Shown piece after piece: positions 9,057 through 17,183 of a stretch of DNA of 64,000 nt. The stretch's first letter is position 1, and the number at the start of each line of letters is the position of its first letter. Below the pieces are notes generated by a model, which saw nothing but the letters and a program-made list of their open reading frames with translations, was not told the DNA's origin and did no database searches. The DNA comes from VAXT01 sp963794605. Lineage in GTDB: Bacteria > Actinomycetota > Thermoleophilia > Gaiellales > Gaiellaceae. The position numbers were made by a program, and so were the translations under genes. Location: assembly GCA_963794605.1 (NCBI GenBank), contig CAWCEN010000003.1:186001-250000 (forward strand). The letters run 5' to 3'.

Positions 9057-9804
9057 CCGCGACCTCCTCTGGGACGGACTGCTCAACGTCCGCGACCTCG
9101 GCGGCCATCCGACCGAGGACGGCGGCGAGACGCGCTACGACTCGATCATCCGCGCCGACAGCGTCCGCCAGCTGAGCGACCAGGGCTGGGCAGCGCTCGT
9201 CGACTACGGCGTGAAGACGATCGTCGACCTGCGGACGAACGACGAGCTCGCTGCCGACCCTCCGGCCGAGCTGCCCGTGGAGGTCCTGCACATCCCGTTC
9301 TTCGAGACCGACACCGAGGACTGGAAAGAGGTCGAGGCGCGACTCGACGCAGCCGCCCGATCCGCCCCGGACGTACCGACGGCGACGCGCGAGGTCTACC
9401 TCATCTTCCTCGAGCACTTCAGCCACAACGTGTCGGCCGGGATTCGCGCGATCGCGAATGCCCCCGAGGGCGGAGTCGTAATCCATTGCGCGGGCGGCAA
9501 GGATCGAACGGGCCTGCTGACCGCTCTCCTGCTGCACGTGGCCGGCGTCGGGATCGACGAGATCGCCGCCGACTACGCGCTCAGCGAGGAACGCCTGCGC
9601 CCCCGCCACGAGCAGTGGTTTGCCGAAGCCGAGACCGACGAGGAGCTCGAGCGGATGAAGCGGATGTCGCAGACTCCGGCCGAGTCGATCGAGGGGGTCT
9701 TCGAGGAGCTCGAACGCCGCTACGGCAGCGTCGAAGGCTACCTCCGGCAGGCAGGCCTGACCGAGGACGAGCTCGACCGCGCCAGAGCGCGGCTGCGTGA
9801 CTGA
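9046..9804 (+). CDS. Tyrosine/serine protein phosphatase (Y_phosphatase3-like)
   Basis: The 252-residue protein has the CX5R phosphatase signature HCAGGKDRTG near residues 148-157, after the family-typical opening LLNVRDLGG. It starts at TTG 9046, inside the last codons of miaB, and its end overlaps miaA by 8 bases, so it belongs to the same operon. The substrate is unknown; relatives act on phosphotyrosine or phosphoinositides. Confidence 0.82.
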   Translation: MQRSRDLLWDGLLNVRDLGGHPTEDGGETRYDSIIRADSVRQLSDQGWAALVDYGVKTIVDLRTNDELAADPPAELPVEVLHIPFFETDTEDWKEVEARLDAAARSAPDVPTATREVYLIFLEHFSHNVSAGIRAIANAPEGGVVIHCAGGKDRTGLLTALLLHVAGVGIDEIAADYALSEERLRPRHEQWFAEAETDEELERMKRMSQTPAESIEGVFEELERRYGSVEGYLRQAGLTEDELDRARARLRD

Positions 9805-10690
9805 CACGGTTCTGGCGATCTTCGGGCCGACCGCGTCGGGCAAGACAGCCGTCGCGCTGGCCGTCGCTGAGCGCATCCCCGCAGAGCTCGTATCCGCCGA
9901 CTCGATGCAGGTCTACCGAGGCCTACCGATCCTCACGAACCAGGCTCCGGCACGGCTCGTCGGAATCTGGCCGCTCGACCACGAAGCCTCGGTTGCCGAG
10001 TACCAGCGGCTGGCGCTCGCCGCGATCGACGAGGTCCTCGACGCCGGCCGGACGCCGATCGTCGTCGGCGGAACCGGCCTCTACCTGCGCGCAGCGCTCG
10101 CAGACTTGTCGCTCCCGCCCGCGCCCGAGCCGGGCGAGCGCGAGCGCTGGGAACGGCTCTATGACGAGGAGGGGCCGGAACGGGCACACAGGCGACTCGC
10201 CGAGATCGATCCCGAAGCGGCCGCCGCCGTCCACCCGAACGACCGCCGGCGCGTCGTCCGCAGCCTCGAGCTCGCCGGGCGCGCCCGCGAGCGGAATCAC
10301 CTCTGGGCGGGCGAGACCCGGCATCCCACGATCATCTTCGGCCTCGACGTGCCCAAGGAGGCGCTCGAACGACGCATCGACGAGCGCACCCGGGCGATGT
10401 TCGAGGCAGGCGTGCGCGCAGAGGCCGAAGCCGCGCTCGTCGGCCCGATCTCCTCGACGGCGGCCTACGCGCACGGGCTCGCCGACATCGCGGAGCACCC
10501 CGACGACGAGGCCGCGATCGAGGCGCTGACCGCTCGTACGAAGCGCTATGCCGCCTACCAGCGCAAGTGGATGCGACGCATACCCGGCCTTGTTAGCCTG
10601 CCAGCCGATCGCCCTCCGGGCGAGGTCGCGGATGCAATTCTCGAAGTGGCACGGGCTCGGCAACGATTACCTGCTGGTCGAGCGGGCTGA
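9797..10690 (+). CDS. miaA: tRNA dimethylallyltransferase
   Basis: MiaA transfers dimethylallyl to A37 of tRNAs reading UNN codons. The P-loop GPTASGKT is at residues 10-17, followed by SADSMQVYRGLPI and VVGGTGLYLRA. The 297-residue length is normal. GTG 9797 lies within the phosphatase gene, and the 3' end overlaps dapF by 59 bases. No separate promoter was seen. Confidence 0.97.
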   Translation: MTDTVLAIFGPTASGKTAVALAVAERIPAELVSADSMQVYRGLPILTNQAPARLVGIWPLDHEASVAEYQRLALAAIDEVLDAGRTPIVVGGTGLYLRAALADLSLPPAPEPGERERWERLYDEEGPERAHRRLAEIDPEAAAAVHPNDRRRVVRSLELAGRARERNHLWAGETRHPTIIFGLDVPKEALERRIDERTRAMFEAGVRAEAEAALVGPISSTAAYAHGLADIAEHPDDEAAIEALTARTKRYAAYQRKWMRRIPGLVSLPADRPPGEVADAILEVARARQRLPAGRAG

Positions 10691-11414
10691 GCTTGCCCTG
10701 CCGCTGACGCCCGACCGCGTGCAGAAGGTCTGCGACTACCACTTCGGCGTCGGCTCCGACGGGATCGTCGAGGTGCTCTCGACGAACGGCGACTCGGCGG
10801 AGGTCGTGATCTGGAACCCCGACGGCTCGACCGCGGAGCTCTCCGGCAACGGTACGCGGATCGCCGCGCGCTGGCTGGCGCGCCGGGACGGACTCGACCG
10901 CGTCCGGATCAGCGTCGGTCCCCGCGACGTCGTGGCGACGATGCGCGACGGGAAGCTCGTCGAGACCGAGATGGGCAAGGTCGACGTGGGGGAGAGGGAG
11001 GCGCTGCACGTCGACGGCAAGCAGTACGAGATGGTGGCGGTCGCCGTCGGCAACCCGCACGCGGTGATCTGGCACGCGCCCGATCACGACGAGTTCCTGC
11101 GGCTCGGACCGGCGGTCGAGAACCACGAGCGCTTCCCGAACCGCACGAACGTCCAGTTCGCGCGGATCGACGGGCCGCACGACGTGACCGCTGCGGTCTG
11201 GGAGCGAGGGGCGGGGGAGACCCTGTCTTCGGGCACGAGTGCAGTTGCGATTGCGAGCGCGGCCGTTCACCACGGCTGGTGCGAGAGCCCCGTCACGGTC
11301 CACCTCCAGGGCGGCGACCTTCAAGTCGAGCTCGACGACGACTACCACGCACGGCTCACCGGGCCGGCCGAGGAGATCTGCCTGGTCGAGCTTTCCGAGG
11401 AGTTCGAGCTGTGA
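10632..11414 (+). CDS. dapF: Diaminopimelate epimerase
   Basis: DapF converts LL- to meso-diaminopimelate for lysine and peptidoglycan. The protein opens FSKWHGLGNDYLLVE. The substrate-binding segment is NGTRIAAR, but in the usual first-cysteine region the sequence is AELSGNGTR, where most homologues read (L/M)CGNG(T/S/A)R. The second region is GAGETLSSGTSA, where homologues have GxGxTxxCGTG. Both usual catalytic cysteines therefore look like serines here, which is unusual. ATG 10632 gives 260 residues. Its stop overlaps the next gene, dapL, in GTGA. Confidence 0.85.
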   Translation: MQFSKWHGLGNDYLLVERAELALPLTPDRVQKVCDYHFGVGSDGIVEVLSTNGDSAEVVIWNPDGSTAELSGNGTRIAARWLARRDGLDRVRISVGPRDVVATMRDGKLVETEMGKVDVGEREALHVDGKQYEMVAVAVGNPHAVIWHAPDHDEFLRLGPAVENHERFPNRTNVQFARIDGPHDVTAAVWERGAGETLSSGTSAVAIASAAVHHGWCESPVTVHLQGGDLQVELDDDYHARLTGPAEEICLVELSEEFEL

Positions 11415-12568
11415 GGTTCGCCAAGCGCCTCGACGCAGTCCCGCCGTACCTCTTCGCCGAGCTCGAGCGCAAGGTCGCCCGCGCCGAGAAAGCGGGTGTC
11501 GACGTGATCAGCCTGGGAATCGGCGACCCCGACCTGCCCACGCCGCCCCTGATCATCGAGGCACTCGCCGACGCCGCGCGCGACCCGCGGACGCACCAGT
11601 ACCCGACGAACCACGGCACCGAGGAGTTCCGGGCAGCGGCGGCGGACTTCTACCGCGACCGCTTCGGCGTCGAGCTCGACCCGGACGGCGAGGTCATCCC
11701 GGTGCTCGGCGGCAAGGAGGGGGTTGGCCACATCGCGCTCGCATGCCTCGACCCCGGCGACGTCTGCCTGGCGCCCGATCCAGGCTATCCGCCGTACACA
11801 TCGGGCCCGGTGTTCGCCGGCGCGACCGTCCACTACCTGCCGCTCCGCGAGGACAACGGCTTCTTACCCGACCTCGACGGCGCCCCGGATGCCAAGCTGC
11901 TGTACCTCAACTACCCGAACAACCCGACGGGCGCGACCGCGGAGATCGACTTCTTCGACCACGCGATCGAGATCGCACGCGAGCGCGACCTGATCGTCGT
12001 GCACGACAACGCGTACTCCGAGGTCGCATTCGACGGCTACCGCCCGCCGAGCTTCCTCGAGGCCGACGGCGCGAAAGACGTCGGCGTCGAGATCTTCTCG
12101 CTCTCCAAGGGCTGGAACATGACCGGTTGGCGGGCCGGCCTCGTAGCCGGCAACCCCGAGATCGTCGAGCGCTATCGGCAATTGAAGACGAACCTCGACT
12201 CCGGCATGTCCGAGGCGGTCCAGCACGCGGCCGCGGTTGCCCTGACGGGCGAGCGTGCGTTCCCGCGGGAGATCTCCGAGGTGTACGCGCGCCGCCGCGA
12301 CCTGCTCGCGAAGGGACTGCGCGAGATCGGCCTCGAGGTGAATGCTCCGCGAGCGACGCCGTACTTCTGGGTGCCGGTGCCCGAGGGCCATACGTCCGCC
12401 TCGTTCACCGAGCTGATGCTGGATCAGGCGTCCGTCCTCGTTTCGCCGGGGGATTCCTACGGCCCGAGCGGCGCCGGCTATGTCCGGCTCTCGTTGACCG
12501 TCCCGGACTCGCGGCTCGAGGAGGCCGTTGACCGGATCACGAGGGCGCTGGTCATAATTCAGTCGTGA
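11411..12568 (+). CDS. dapL: LL-diaminopimelate aminotransferase
   Basis: This fold-type I PLP aminotransferase (385 residues) has the DapL-typical opening (LDAVPPYLFAELERKVA, then LGIGDPDLPTP). The PLP lysine is in SLSKGWNMTGWRAG and the substrate-binding motif is NYPNNPTGA. DapL makes LL-DAP directly from tetrahydrodipicolinate, and the adjacent dapF would then make meso-DAP. A generic class I aminotransferase is the alternative, but the dapF neighbourhood supports DapL. GTG 11411 overlaps the dapF stop. Confidence 0.85.
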   Translation: MRFAKRLDAVPPYLFAELERKVARAEKAGVDVISLGIGDPDLPTPPLIIEALADAARDPRTHQYPTNHGTEEFRAAAADFYRDRFGVELDPDGEVIPVLGGKEGVGHIALACLDPGDVCLAPDPGYPPYTSGPVFAGATVHYLPLREDNGFLPDLDGAPDAKLLYLNYPNNPTGATAEIDFFDHAIEIARERDLIVVHDNAYSEVAFDGYRPPSFLEADGAKDVGVEIFSLSKGWNMTGWRAGLVAGNPEIVERYRQLKTNLDSGMSEAVQHAAAVALTGERAFPREISEVYARRRDLLAKGLREIGLEVNAPRATPYFWVPVPEGHTSASFTELMLDQASVLVSPGDSYGPSGAGYVRLSLTVPDSRLEEAVDRITRALVIIQS

Positions 12569-13872
12569 GACAGCACCAGCCGGACCCTGCTCCAGGTGCG
12601 GAGCCGGAGCGGGGATTCATCGTCGCCGTGCTGGGCTCGGACGTCGATTCCGACGAAGAGCTGGGCGAGTTCCGCGAGCTTTCCCGTACGGCCGGCGTCG
12701 ACCCGGTGGCGGAGATCGTGCAGAAGCGCCCACGGCCCGACGAGCGCACGTACGTCGGCAAGGGCAAGCTCGTCGAGCTCCAGCACGCGTTCGGAAACTC
12801 GGACGCGGAGTCGCTCCTGGTCGACGGCGAGCTGACGCCCGCGCAGCAGCGGCGGCTCGAGGACGCGCTCTCGACGCGGGTCATCGACCGCACACAGCTG
12901 ATCCTGGACATCTTCGCCCAGCATGCGGTCAGCGCCGAGGGCAAGCTGCAGGTCGAGCTCGCGCAGCTCGAGTACAACCTCCCGCGCATGAGGGGCATGT
13001 GGCAGCATCTCGAGCGCCTCGGCGGCGGCGTGGGCACGCGTGGGCCGGGGGAGAGCCAGCTCGAGACCGACCGTCGCCTGGCGCGGCGGCGGGTCAGCTT
13101 GCTGCGCCGTCGGCTTCGCGCCCTGAGCAAGCAACGCGCGACGCGCAGGAAGTCGCGGACGCGCTCGCAGACGCCGACGGTCGCGCTCGCCGGTTACACG
13201 AACGTCGGCAAGTCGACGCTGCTCAACGCGCTGACGGGGGCAGGCGCATCCGTGGACGATCGCCTGTTCGAGACGCTCGACCCAACGACGCGAAGCTTCG
13301 ACCACGACGGTCGCCGGTATCTCGTGACGGACACGGTCGGCTTCATCAGACGGCTCCCGCACCAGCTGGTCGAGGGCTTCGCGGCGACGCTCGAAGAGAC
13401 GCTCGCTGCCGATCTCGTCCTGCACGTCGTCGATGCGTCGGTCGACGACGAGCGGATGCAGGAGATGGTGGCCGCAGTCGAAGTCGTCCTTGCAGATGTG
13501 GGAGCAAACGAGCTTCCGGTCGAGATCGTGCTCAACAAGATCGATCTCGTGGATCCGCTGAAGCGCCGTCGGCTGGCGAGCCGGTTCCCCGGCGCGCCAC
13601 ACGTGTCCGCCCAGACGGGAGAGGGACTCGACGACCTCCGCGCCGCTGTTGCCGCGCGATTCGCCGAACGGTTCGAGGCGGTGCGGCTGCTGATCCCCTA
13701 CGACGCGGGCGACAAGCTCGCGGAGCTGTACGAGCTGGGAGCGCCGGTCGACGAGCGGATCGATCGCGCGGAGGGCGTCTTCGTTCGCGCGCGGCTCAGC
13801 CACGCGGATCTGCGCCGATTCGCGTCGTTCCTCGTCCTGGAGGAGGACGCGTCGCAGGAGGCGCGCCGGTGA
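12565..13872 (+). CDS. hflX: Ribosome-associated GTPase HflX
   Basis: HflX splits stalled ribosomes. The N-terminal HflX domain (TYVGKGKLVEL, LSTRVIDRTQLILDIF) leads to the conserved linker GPGESQLETDRR. A G domain follows, with G1 GYTNVGKST, G3 DTVGFI and G4 NKIDLV. The 435-residue length is normal. GTG 12565 overlaps the dapL stop in GTGA, and the stop overlaps dut in the same way. Confidence 0.96.
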   Translation: MRQHQPDPAPGAEPERGFIVAVLGSDVDSDEELGEFRELSRTAGVDPVAEIVQKRPRPDERTYVGKGKLVELQHAFGNSDAESLLVDGELTPAQQRRLEDALSTRVIDRTQLILDIFAQHAVSAEGKLQVELAQLEYNLPRMRGMWQHLERLGGGVGTRGPGESQLETDRRLARRRVSLLRRRLRALSKQRATRRKSRTRSQTPTVALAGYTNVGKSTLLNALTGAGASVDDRLFETLDPTTRSFDHDGRRYLVTDTVGFIRRLPHQLVEGFAATLEETLAADLVLHVVDASVDDERMQEMVAAVEVVLADVGANELPVEIVLNKIDLVDPLKRRRLASRFPGAPHVSAQTGEGLDDLRAAVAARFAERFEAVRLLIPYDAGDKLAELYELGAPVDERIDRAEGVFVRARLSHADLRRFASFLVLEEDASQEARR

Positions 13873-14312
13873 CGGAGCTGCTCTTCCAGCGCCTGCACGA
13901 GGACGCAGTCGTGCCCGAGCGCGCCTACGCAGGCGATGCGGGCCTCGACCTCGTTGCGTGCGAGGGCGCGGAGATCGGCCCGGGCGAGCGCGCGACCGTC
14001 GGCACGGGGCTCGCGGTCGCGATCCCCGAGGGCTACGCGGGCTTCGTGCAACCGCGCTCGGGGCTGGCGGCGAACCACGGCGTCACCGTCCTGAACACCC
14101 CGGGGCTGATCGACTCGGGCTACCGCGGCGAGGTGCGCGTGATCCTCCTGAACACCGATGCGTCGACGCCGTTCGTGGTCGAGCCCGGTATGCGGATCGC
14201 CCAGCTGGTCGTTGTGCCGTTCGCGCCGGTCGAGACGGCCGAGGTCGCCGAGCTGCCCGCGACCGAGCGCGGCGTGCGAGGGTTCGGGTCCTCGAGCCGG
14301 GCGGAGGCCTGA
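13869..14312 (+). CDS. dut: dUTP diphosphatase
   Basis: The trimeric dUTPase of 147 residues has all five motifs: AGDAGLDL, PRSGLA, GLIDSGYRGE, RIAQLVV and the C-terminal arm RGVRGFGSS. It hydrolyses dUTP to keep uracil out of DNA and supplies dUMP. It begins at GTG 13869 in GTGA overlap with hflX. Confidence 0.96.
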   Translation: MTELLFQRLHEDAVVPERAYAGDAGLDLVACEGAEIGPGERATVGTGLAVAIPEGYAGFVQPRSGLAANHGVTVLNTPGLIDSGYRGEVRVILLNTDASTPFVVEPGMRIAQLVVVPFAPVETAEVAELPATERGVRGFGSSSRAEA

Positions 14313-14770
14313 TGGGGACCGAGCCGCGGATCCGCGTGTCGGCGATTCTCAGTTGGGGCGGGCGGATTCTCCTGTGCCGGCACGAGAAGGACGGGCGCGC
14401 GTACTGGCTGCTCCCGGGCGGCGGTGTGAACTCGGGCGAGAGCCTCGTCCGGGCGCTGCACCGGGAGCTCGCGGAGGAGGTCGGCATCGACGACGAGATC
14501 CCCGTCGAGGGACCGGTGGCGATCGTCGACTCGATCGCGCCCGTGCGCAGCTTCGCCGCGAAGCACGTCGTGCACATCATCTTCTCGGGCGACCTCGAGG
14601 GCCGGTCGCTCGAGGCCGTGACATCACAGGACGCGGCCGTCCACGGGCACCGGCTGTTCGACGTGGGGGAGTTGGACGAGATCGTCCTGCATCCGCCGAT
14701 TCAGCGTTTCCTGGCCCGCTGGCGCCCCGGGGATCCTGTGGTCTACCTCGGCCCGCTCTGGGCGCCGTAG
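14312..14770 (+). CDS. NUDIX hydrolase
   Basis: The Nudix box is complete: GGVNSGESLVRALHRELAEE, then VGI. The product has 152 residues and its nucleotide substrate is unknown. ATG 14312 shares its A with the dut stop (TGATG). It is the last gene of the forward operon; the next gene, gatD, converges on it. Confidence 0.9.
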   Translation: MGTEPRIRVSAILSWGGRILLCRHEKDGRAYWLLPGGGVNSGESLVRALHRELAEEVGIDDEIPVEGPVAIVDSIAPVRSFAAKHVVHIIFSGDLEGRSLEAVTSQDAAVHGHRLFDVGELDEIVLHPPIQRFLARWRPGDPVVYLGPLWAP

Positions 14771-14815
14771 CGGCTCTGAGCGGCTCCTGGGGGCGTGTCT
14801 TGGCGCGATCGCGGC

Positions 14816-14870
14816 ACAGACACGCGCAAATTTCACGGATAGGATCGATAGCGGCGGGTGGTCAGCGGTG
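14816..14870 (+). repeat. Dispersed repeat, copy A
   Basis: acagacacgcgc-aaatttc, then ggataggatcg, matches copies at 33628-33690 and 61802-61864. It lies between the convergent ends of the NUDIX gene and gatD. It is the most divergent copy and lacks the ggggaggaggtc tail. Confidence 0.45.
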
Positions 14871-14895
14871 GCCCACGCGCACGCGCGTGTACTAC

Positions 14896-15645
14896 CTAGA
14901 AGCGGCCGCCGCGGGATCGGGCTCGCGCGGCGGCGACCGCGTGGGCGCTGATCTCTAGGTCGTCTGGCAGCAGGTCGAGCTCTTGTCGCTCGCCGGTTCG
15001 ATGCTCCAGCGCGCGCTCGAGGATCCAGTCGGCGAGCCACGCGTTGCGCGGGAGCAGCGGGCCGTGGAGATACGTGCCGATGGCGTTCCCGACGCGAACG
15101 CCCTCGAAGCCGCTCTCGCCGTCGTTGCCGAACCCGGCGACCACCCGCCCCAGCGGCTCGGCGTCTTCGTCGAGCCGCGTGACGCCCGCGTGGTTCTCGA
15201 AGCCGGCCAGCGTCTGCCGGACGCCCGGCTCGAGCTCGCACTCGAGCAGACAGTCACCGATCATCCTGCGCTCGCCCGCAACCGTTTCGAGCGGAAAGAG
15301 CCCGGCGCCCGGGAGCTCCTCACCGTCCCGCCCGCGATAGAACCGGCCGAGCAGCTGGTAACCGCCACAGACGGCGAGCACGGCTGCCCCGTCGCCGACC
15401 GCCTCCCGGATCGCGTTACCCCGCGCAGCGAGATCCGGAGCGATCAGCGATTGCTCGCGATCCTGGCCGCCTCCGATGTAGAGCAGATCGTGCTCGCCGG
15501 CGCCGAGCTCGTCGCCCACGCTCACCGGCTCGATCTCGAGCCCGATCCCGCGCCACTGAGCGCGGCTCGACAACACGGCGATGTTGCCGCGATCCGCGTA
15601 GATGTTCAGGTACTCCGGATAGAGATGCGCGACCCGGATCGTCAC
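14896..15645 (-). CDS. gatD: Lipid II isoglutaminyl synthase, glutamine amidotransferase subunit GatD
   Basis: GatD is a CobB/CobQ-like class I glutaminase that feeds ammonia to MurT for amidation of D-Glu in lipid II. The nucleophile cysteine is in AVCGGYQLLG and the catalytic histidine in TYLHGPLLPRN. The product has 249 residues. Its ATG overlaps the murT stop (ATGA), as expected for subunits of one complex. Confidence 0.93.
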   Translation of the reverse strand: MTIRVAHLYPEYLNIYADRGNIAVLSSRAQWRGIGLEIEPVSVGDELGAGEHDLLYIGGGQDREQSLIAPDLAARGNAIREAVGDGAAVLAVCGGYQLLGRFYRGRDGEELPGAGLFPLETVAGERRMIGDCLLECELEPGVRQTLAGFENHAGVTRLDEDAEPLGRVVAGFGNDGESGFEGVRVGNAIGTYLHGPLLPRNAWLADWILERALEHRTGERQELDLLPDDLEISAHAVAAARARSRGGRF

Positions 15646-17018
15646 GCGGCACGCTCCCAGTACGGCCGCACGAACCCGCGGTCGGCCACGATCCGGCGGA
15701 GCGCGAGCATCGCGGTGTAGGTCGGGAGGACGACGAGCTCGCCGCCTCCAGGCGACAACTGCAGCCCGCGGTCGAGTGCCTCGCCGAGGTCCGGGACGAC
15801 CTCGATCGCATCAGCCGGGAAGCCGCCGTACTTGCACCGCAGCGCCATCTCGGCCGCGCGCTCACCCGTTACGACGACTCGGTCGAGCCCGGCGAGCAGC
15901 GGCTCCCAGTCGACGTCCCAGATCCACGAGACATCGCGCCCGTCCGCGATCGCGTCGTTCAGCGCGAGCACCGCGAGCTTCGGCGCGCCACCAACCACGA
16001 GCGTGCGCACGGCCTCGTTCGCACCGGCGGGATTCTTCACGAGCAACACGAGCACACGCTTGTCCCCGACCGCGATCCGCTCGAAGCGCCCGAACGCAGC
16101 TCCGAAGCGCTCCAGACCCACGACGACATCATCGAGGGTCGAACCGAGCGCCAGCGCGAGCGAGGCCGCCCCGAGAGCGTTGTAGACGTTGTAGAGCCCA
16201 GGCACCGCGAGGCGAACGGCCCGGCTTTCGCCCTGCGCATCGAGCGAGAAGTCGACGCCGTCCAACCCACGCAGTTCGATTTCTCGAGCGACCACGTCCA
16301 GCTCCGGCCGAGCATGCCCGCATGCGGGGCACCGGTAGGCGCCGAGATGACCCACGTAGGCGGCCGCGTACTCGTAAGGGCGCCCGCAACGCAGGCACCA
16401 CTTGGAATCGGCCGCGTGCAGGAGCTCCGGCACAGCATGGCGCGGATCGTCGAGGCCGAACACGATCGACCCGGCGCGCTCACGAGCAAGATCGCCCACC
16501 TGCGGATCGTCCCCGTTGACGACGAGCACGGCCTCCGGCGCCAGAGCGCGCACGACAAGACGCCAGCGCTCCGCCACATGCTCGAGCTCCCCATACCGGT
16601 CGAGCTGGTCCCGGAACAGGTTCCCGAGGCAGACCGCCCGCGGCCGCACCCGGTGCGCGATCTCGGGGAGCGCAGCCTCGTCCACCTCGAACAGCCCCAG
16701 CTCCGGGCTCCTCGACGACAGGAGGCTCGAGGTCACGCCCGAGAGGAGATTCGCCCCGGACGAGTTGTGCGCGAGCCGCACCCGCAAAGACAGGATCCGA
16801 GCGGCCATCGCGGCCGTCGTCGTCTTCCCGTTCGTGGCGGAGACGAGCGCCGAGCCGAGCGGAAGCCGCCGCGCAAGGCGGTCGAGCACCTCCGGGTCGA
16901 TCGACGAGAGTACCTTGCCGGGCACGGTCGTCCCGCCGCCGGCGCCGACGAGCCGCGACAGCCCGGCGGCCATCCGGGCGCCGGCGATCCCGACCGTCAG
17001 GGGCACCCGGACTCTCAC
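15642..17018 (-). CDS. murT: Lipid II isoglutaminyl synthase, ligase subunit MurT
   Basis: MurT is a Mur-ligase-like ATPase that amidates the D-glutamate of the stem peptide together with GatD. The P-loop is SATNGKTTTAAM, the MurT-specific zinc ribbon is CLRCGRPY plus YRCPACG, and a C-terminal DUF1727 domain follows. GTG 17018 gives 458 residues. This start has no Shine-Dalgarno sequence but has TACCCT six bases upstream, which points to a leaderless mRNA. Confidence 0.94.
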   Translation of the reverse strand: MRVRVPLTVGIAGARMAAGLSRLVGAGGGTTVPGKVLSSIDPEVLDRLARRLPLGSALVSATNGKTTTAAMAARILSLRVRLAHNSSGANLLSGVTSSLLSSRSPELGLFEVDEAALPEIAHRVRPRAVCLGNLFRDQLDRYGELEHVAERWRLVVRALAPEAVLVVNGDDPQVGDLARERAGSIVFGLDDPRHAVPELLHAADSKWCLRCGRPYEYAAAYVGHLGAYRCPACGHARPELDVVAREIELRGLDGVDFSLDAQGESRAVRLAVPGLYNVYNALGAASLALALGSTLDDVVVGLERFGAAFGRFERIAVGDKRVLVLLVKNPAGANEAVRTLVVGGAPKLAVLALNDAIADGRDVSWIWDVDWEPLLAGLDRVVVTGERAAEMALRCKYGGFPADAIEVVPDLGEALDRGLQLSPGGGELVVLPTYTAMLALRRIVADRGFVRPYWERAA

Positions 17019-17024
17019 GGCAGG

Positions 17025-17030
17025 AGGGTA
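17025..17030 (-). promoter_or_regulatory. -10 hexamer TACCCT for leaderless murT
   Basis: On the minus strand TACCCT ends 6 bases before GTG 17018. No ribosome-binding site lies between. Confidence 0.45.
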
Positions 17031-17045
17031 CCCCGACCGCGGGCC

Positions 17046-17089
17046 ATCACTGAGAGGAGTGATCTTGTGGCCCTCACCCCAAAGGGTGA
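17046..17089. other. Two adjacent small hairpins in the murT/subtilase divergent region
   Basis: atcact-gagagg-agtgat (17046-17063) and tcaccc-caaa-gggtga (17074-17089) sit about 95 bases upstream of the subtilase start. They could be part of a structured 5' leader or protein-binding sites. No known riboswitch class was recognised. Confidence 0.3.
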
Positions 17090-17133
17090 TGAGCCGTTGT
17101 CGAGCCGAACCTACGGTGAAAACCAGTTTCACT

Positions 17134-17142
17134 TGTGGACAA
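17134..17142. other. DnaA-box-like site TGTGGACAA
   Basis: The complement, TTGTCCACA, equals the actinobacterial DnaA box. It is a single site 42 bases upstream of the subtilase start; its function is unknown. Confidence 0.35.
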
Positions 17143-17183
17143 CTGCGGCTTCGCGCTCCGGCCGGCGCGGAAAGGGAAAACGA

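Noticed and set aside
16314..17183. N-terminal extension of the subtilase frame into murT
   Set aside because: The extension is antisense to murT; ATG 17184 has a ribosome site and precedes the signal-like region.
17019..17183. Cyclic-di-GMP or c-di-AMP riboswitch before the subtilase
   Set aside because: The conserved core bases of those classes are not present; only generic hairpins are.
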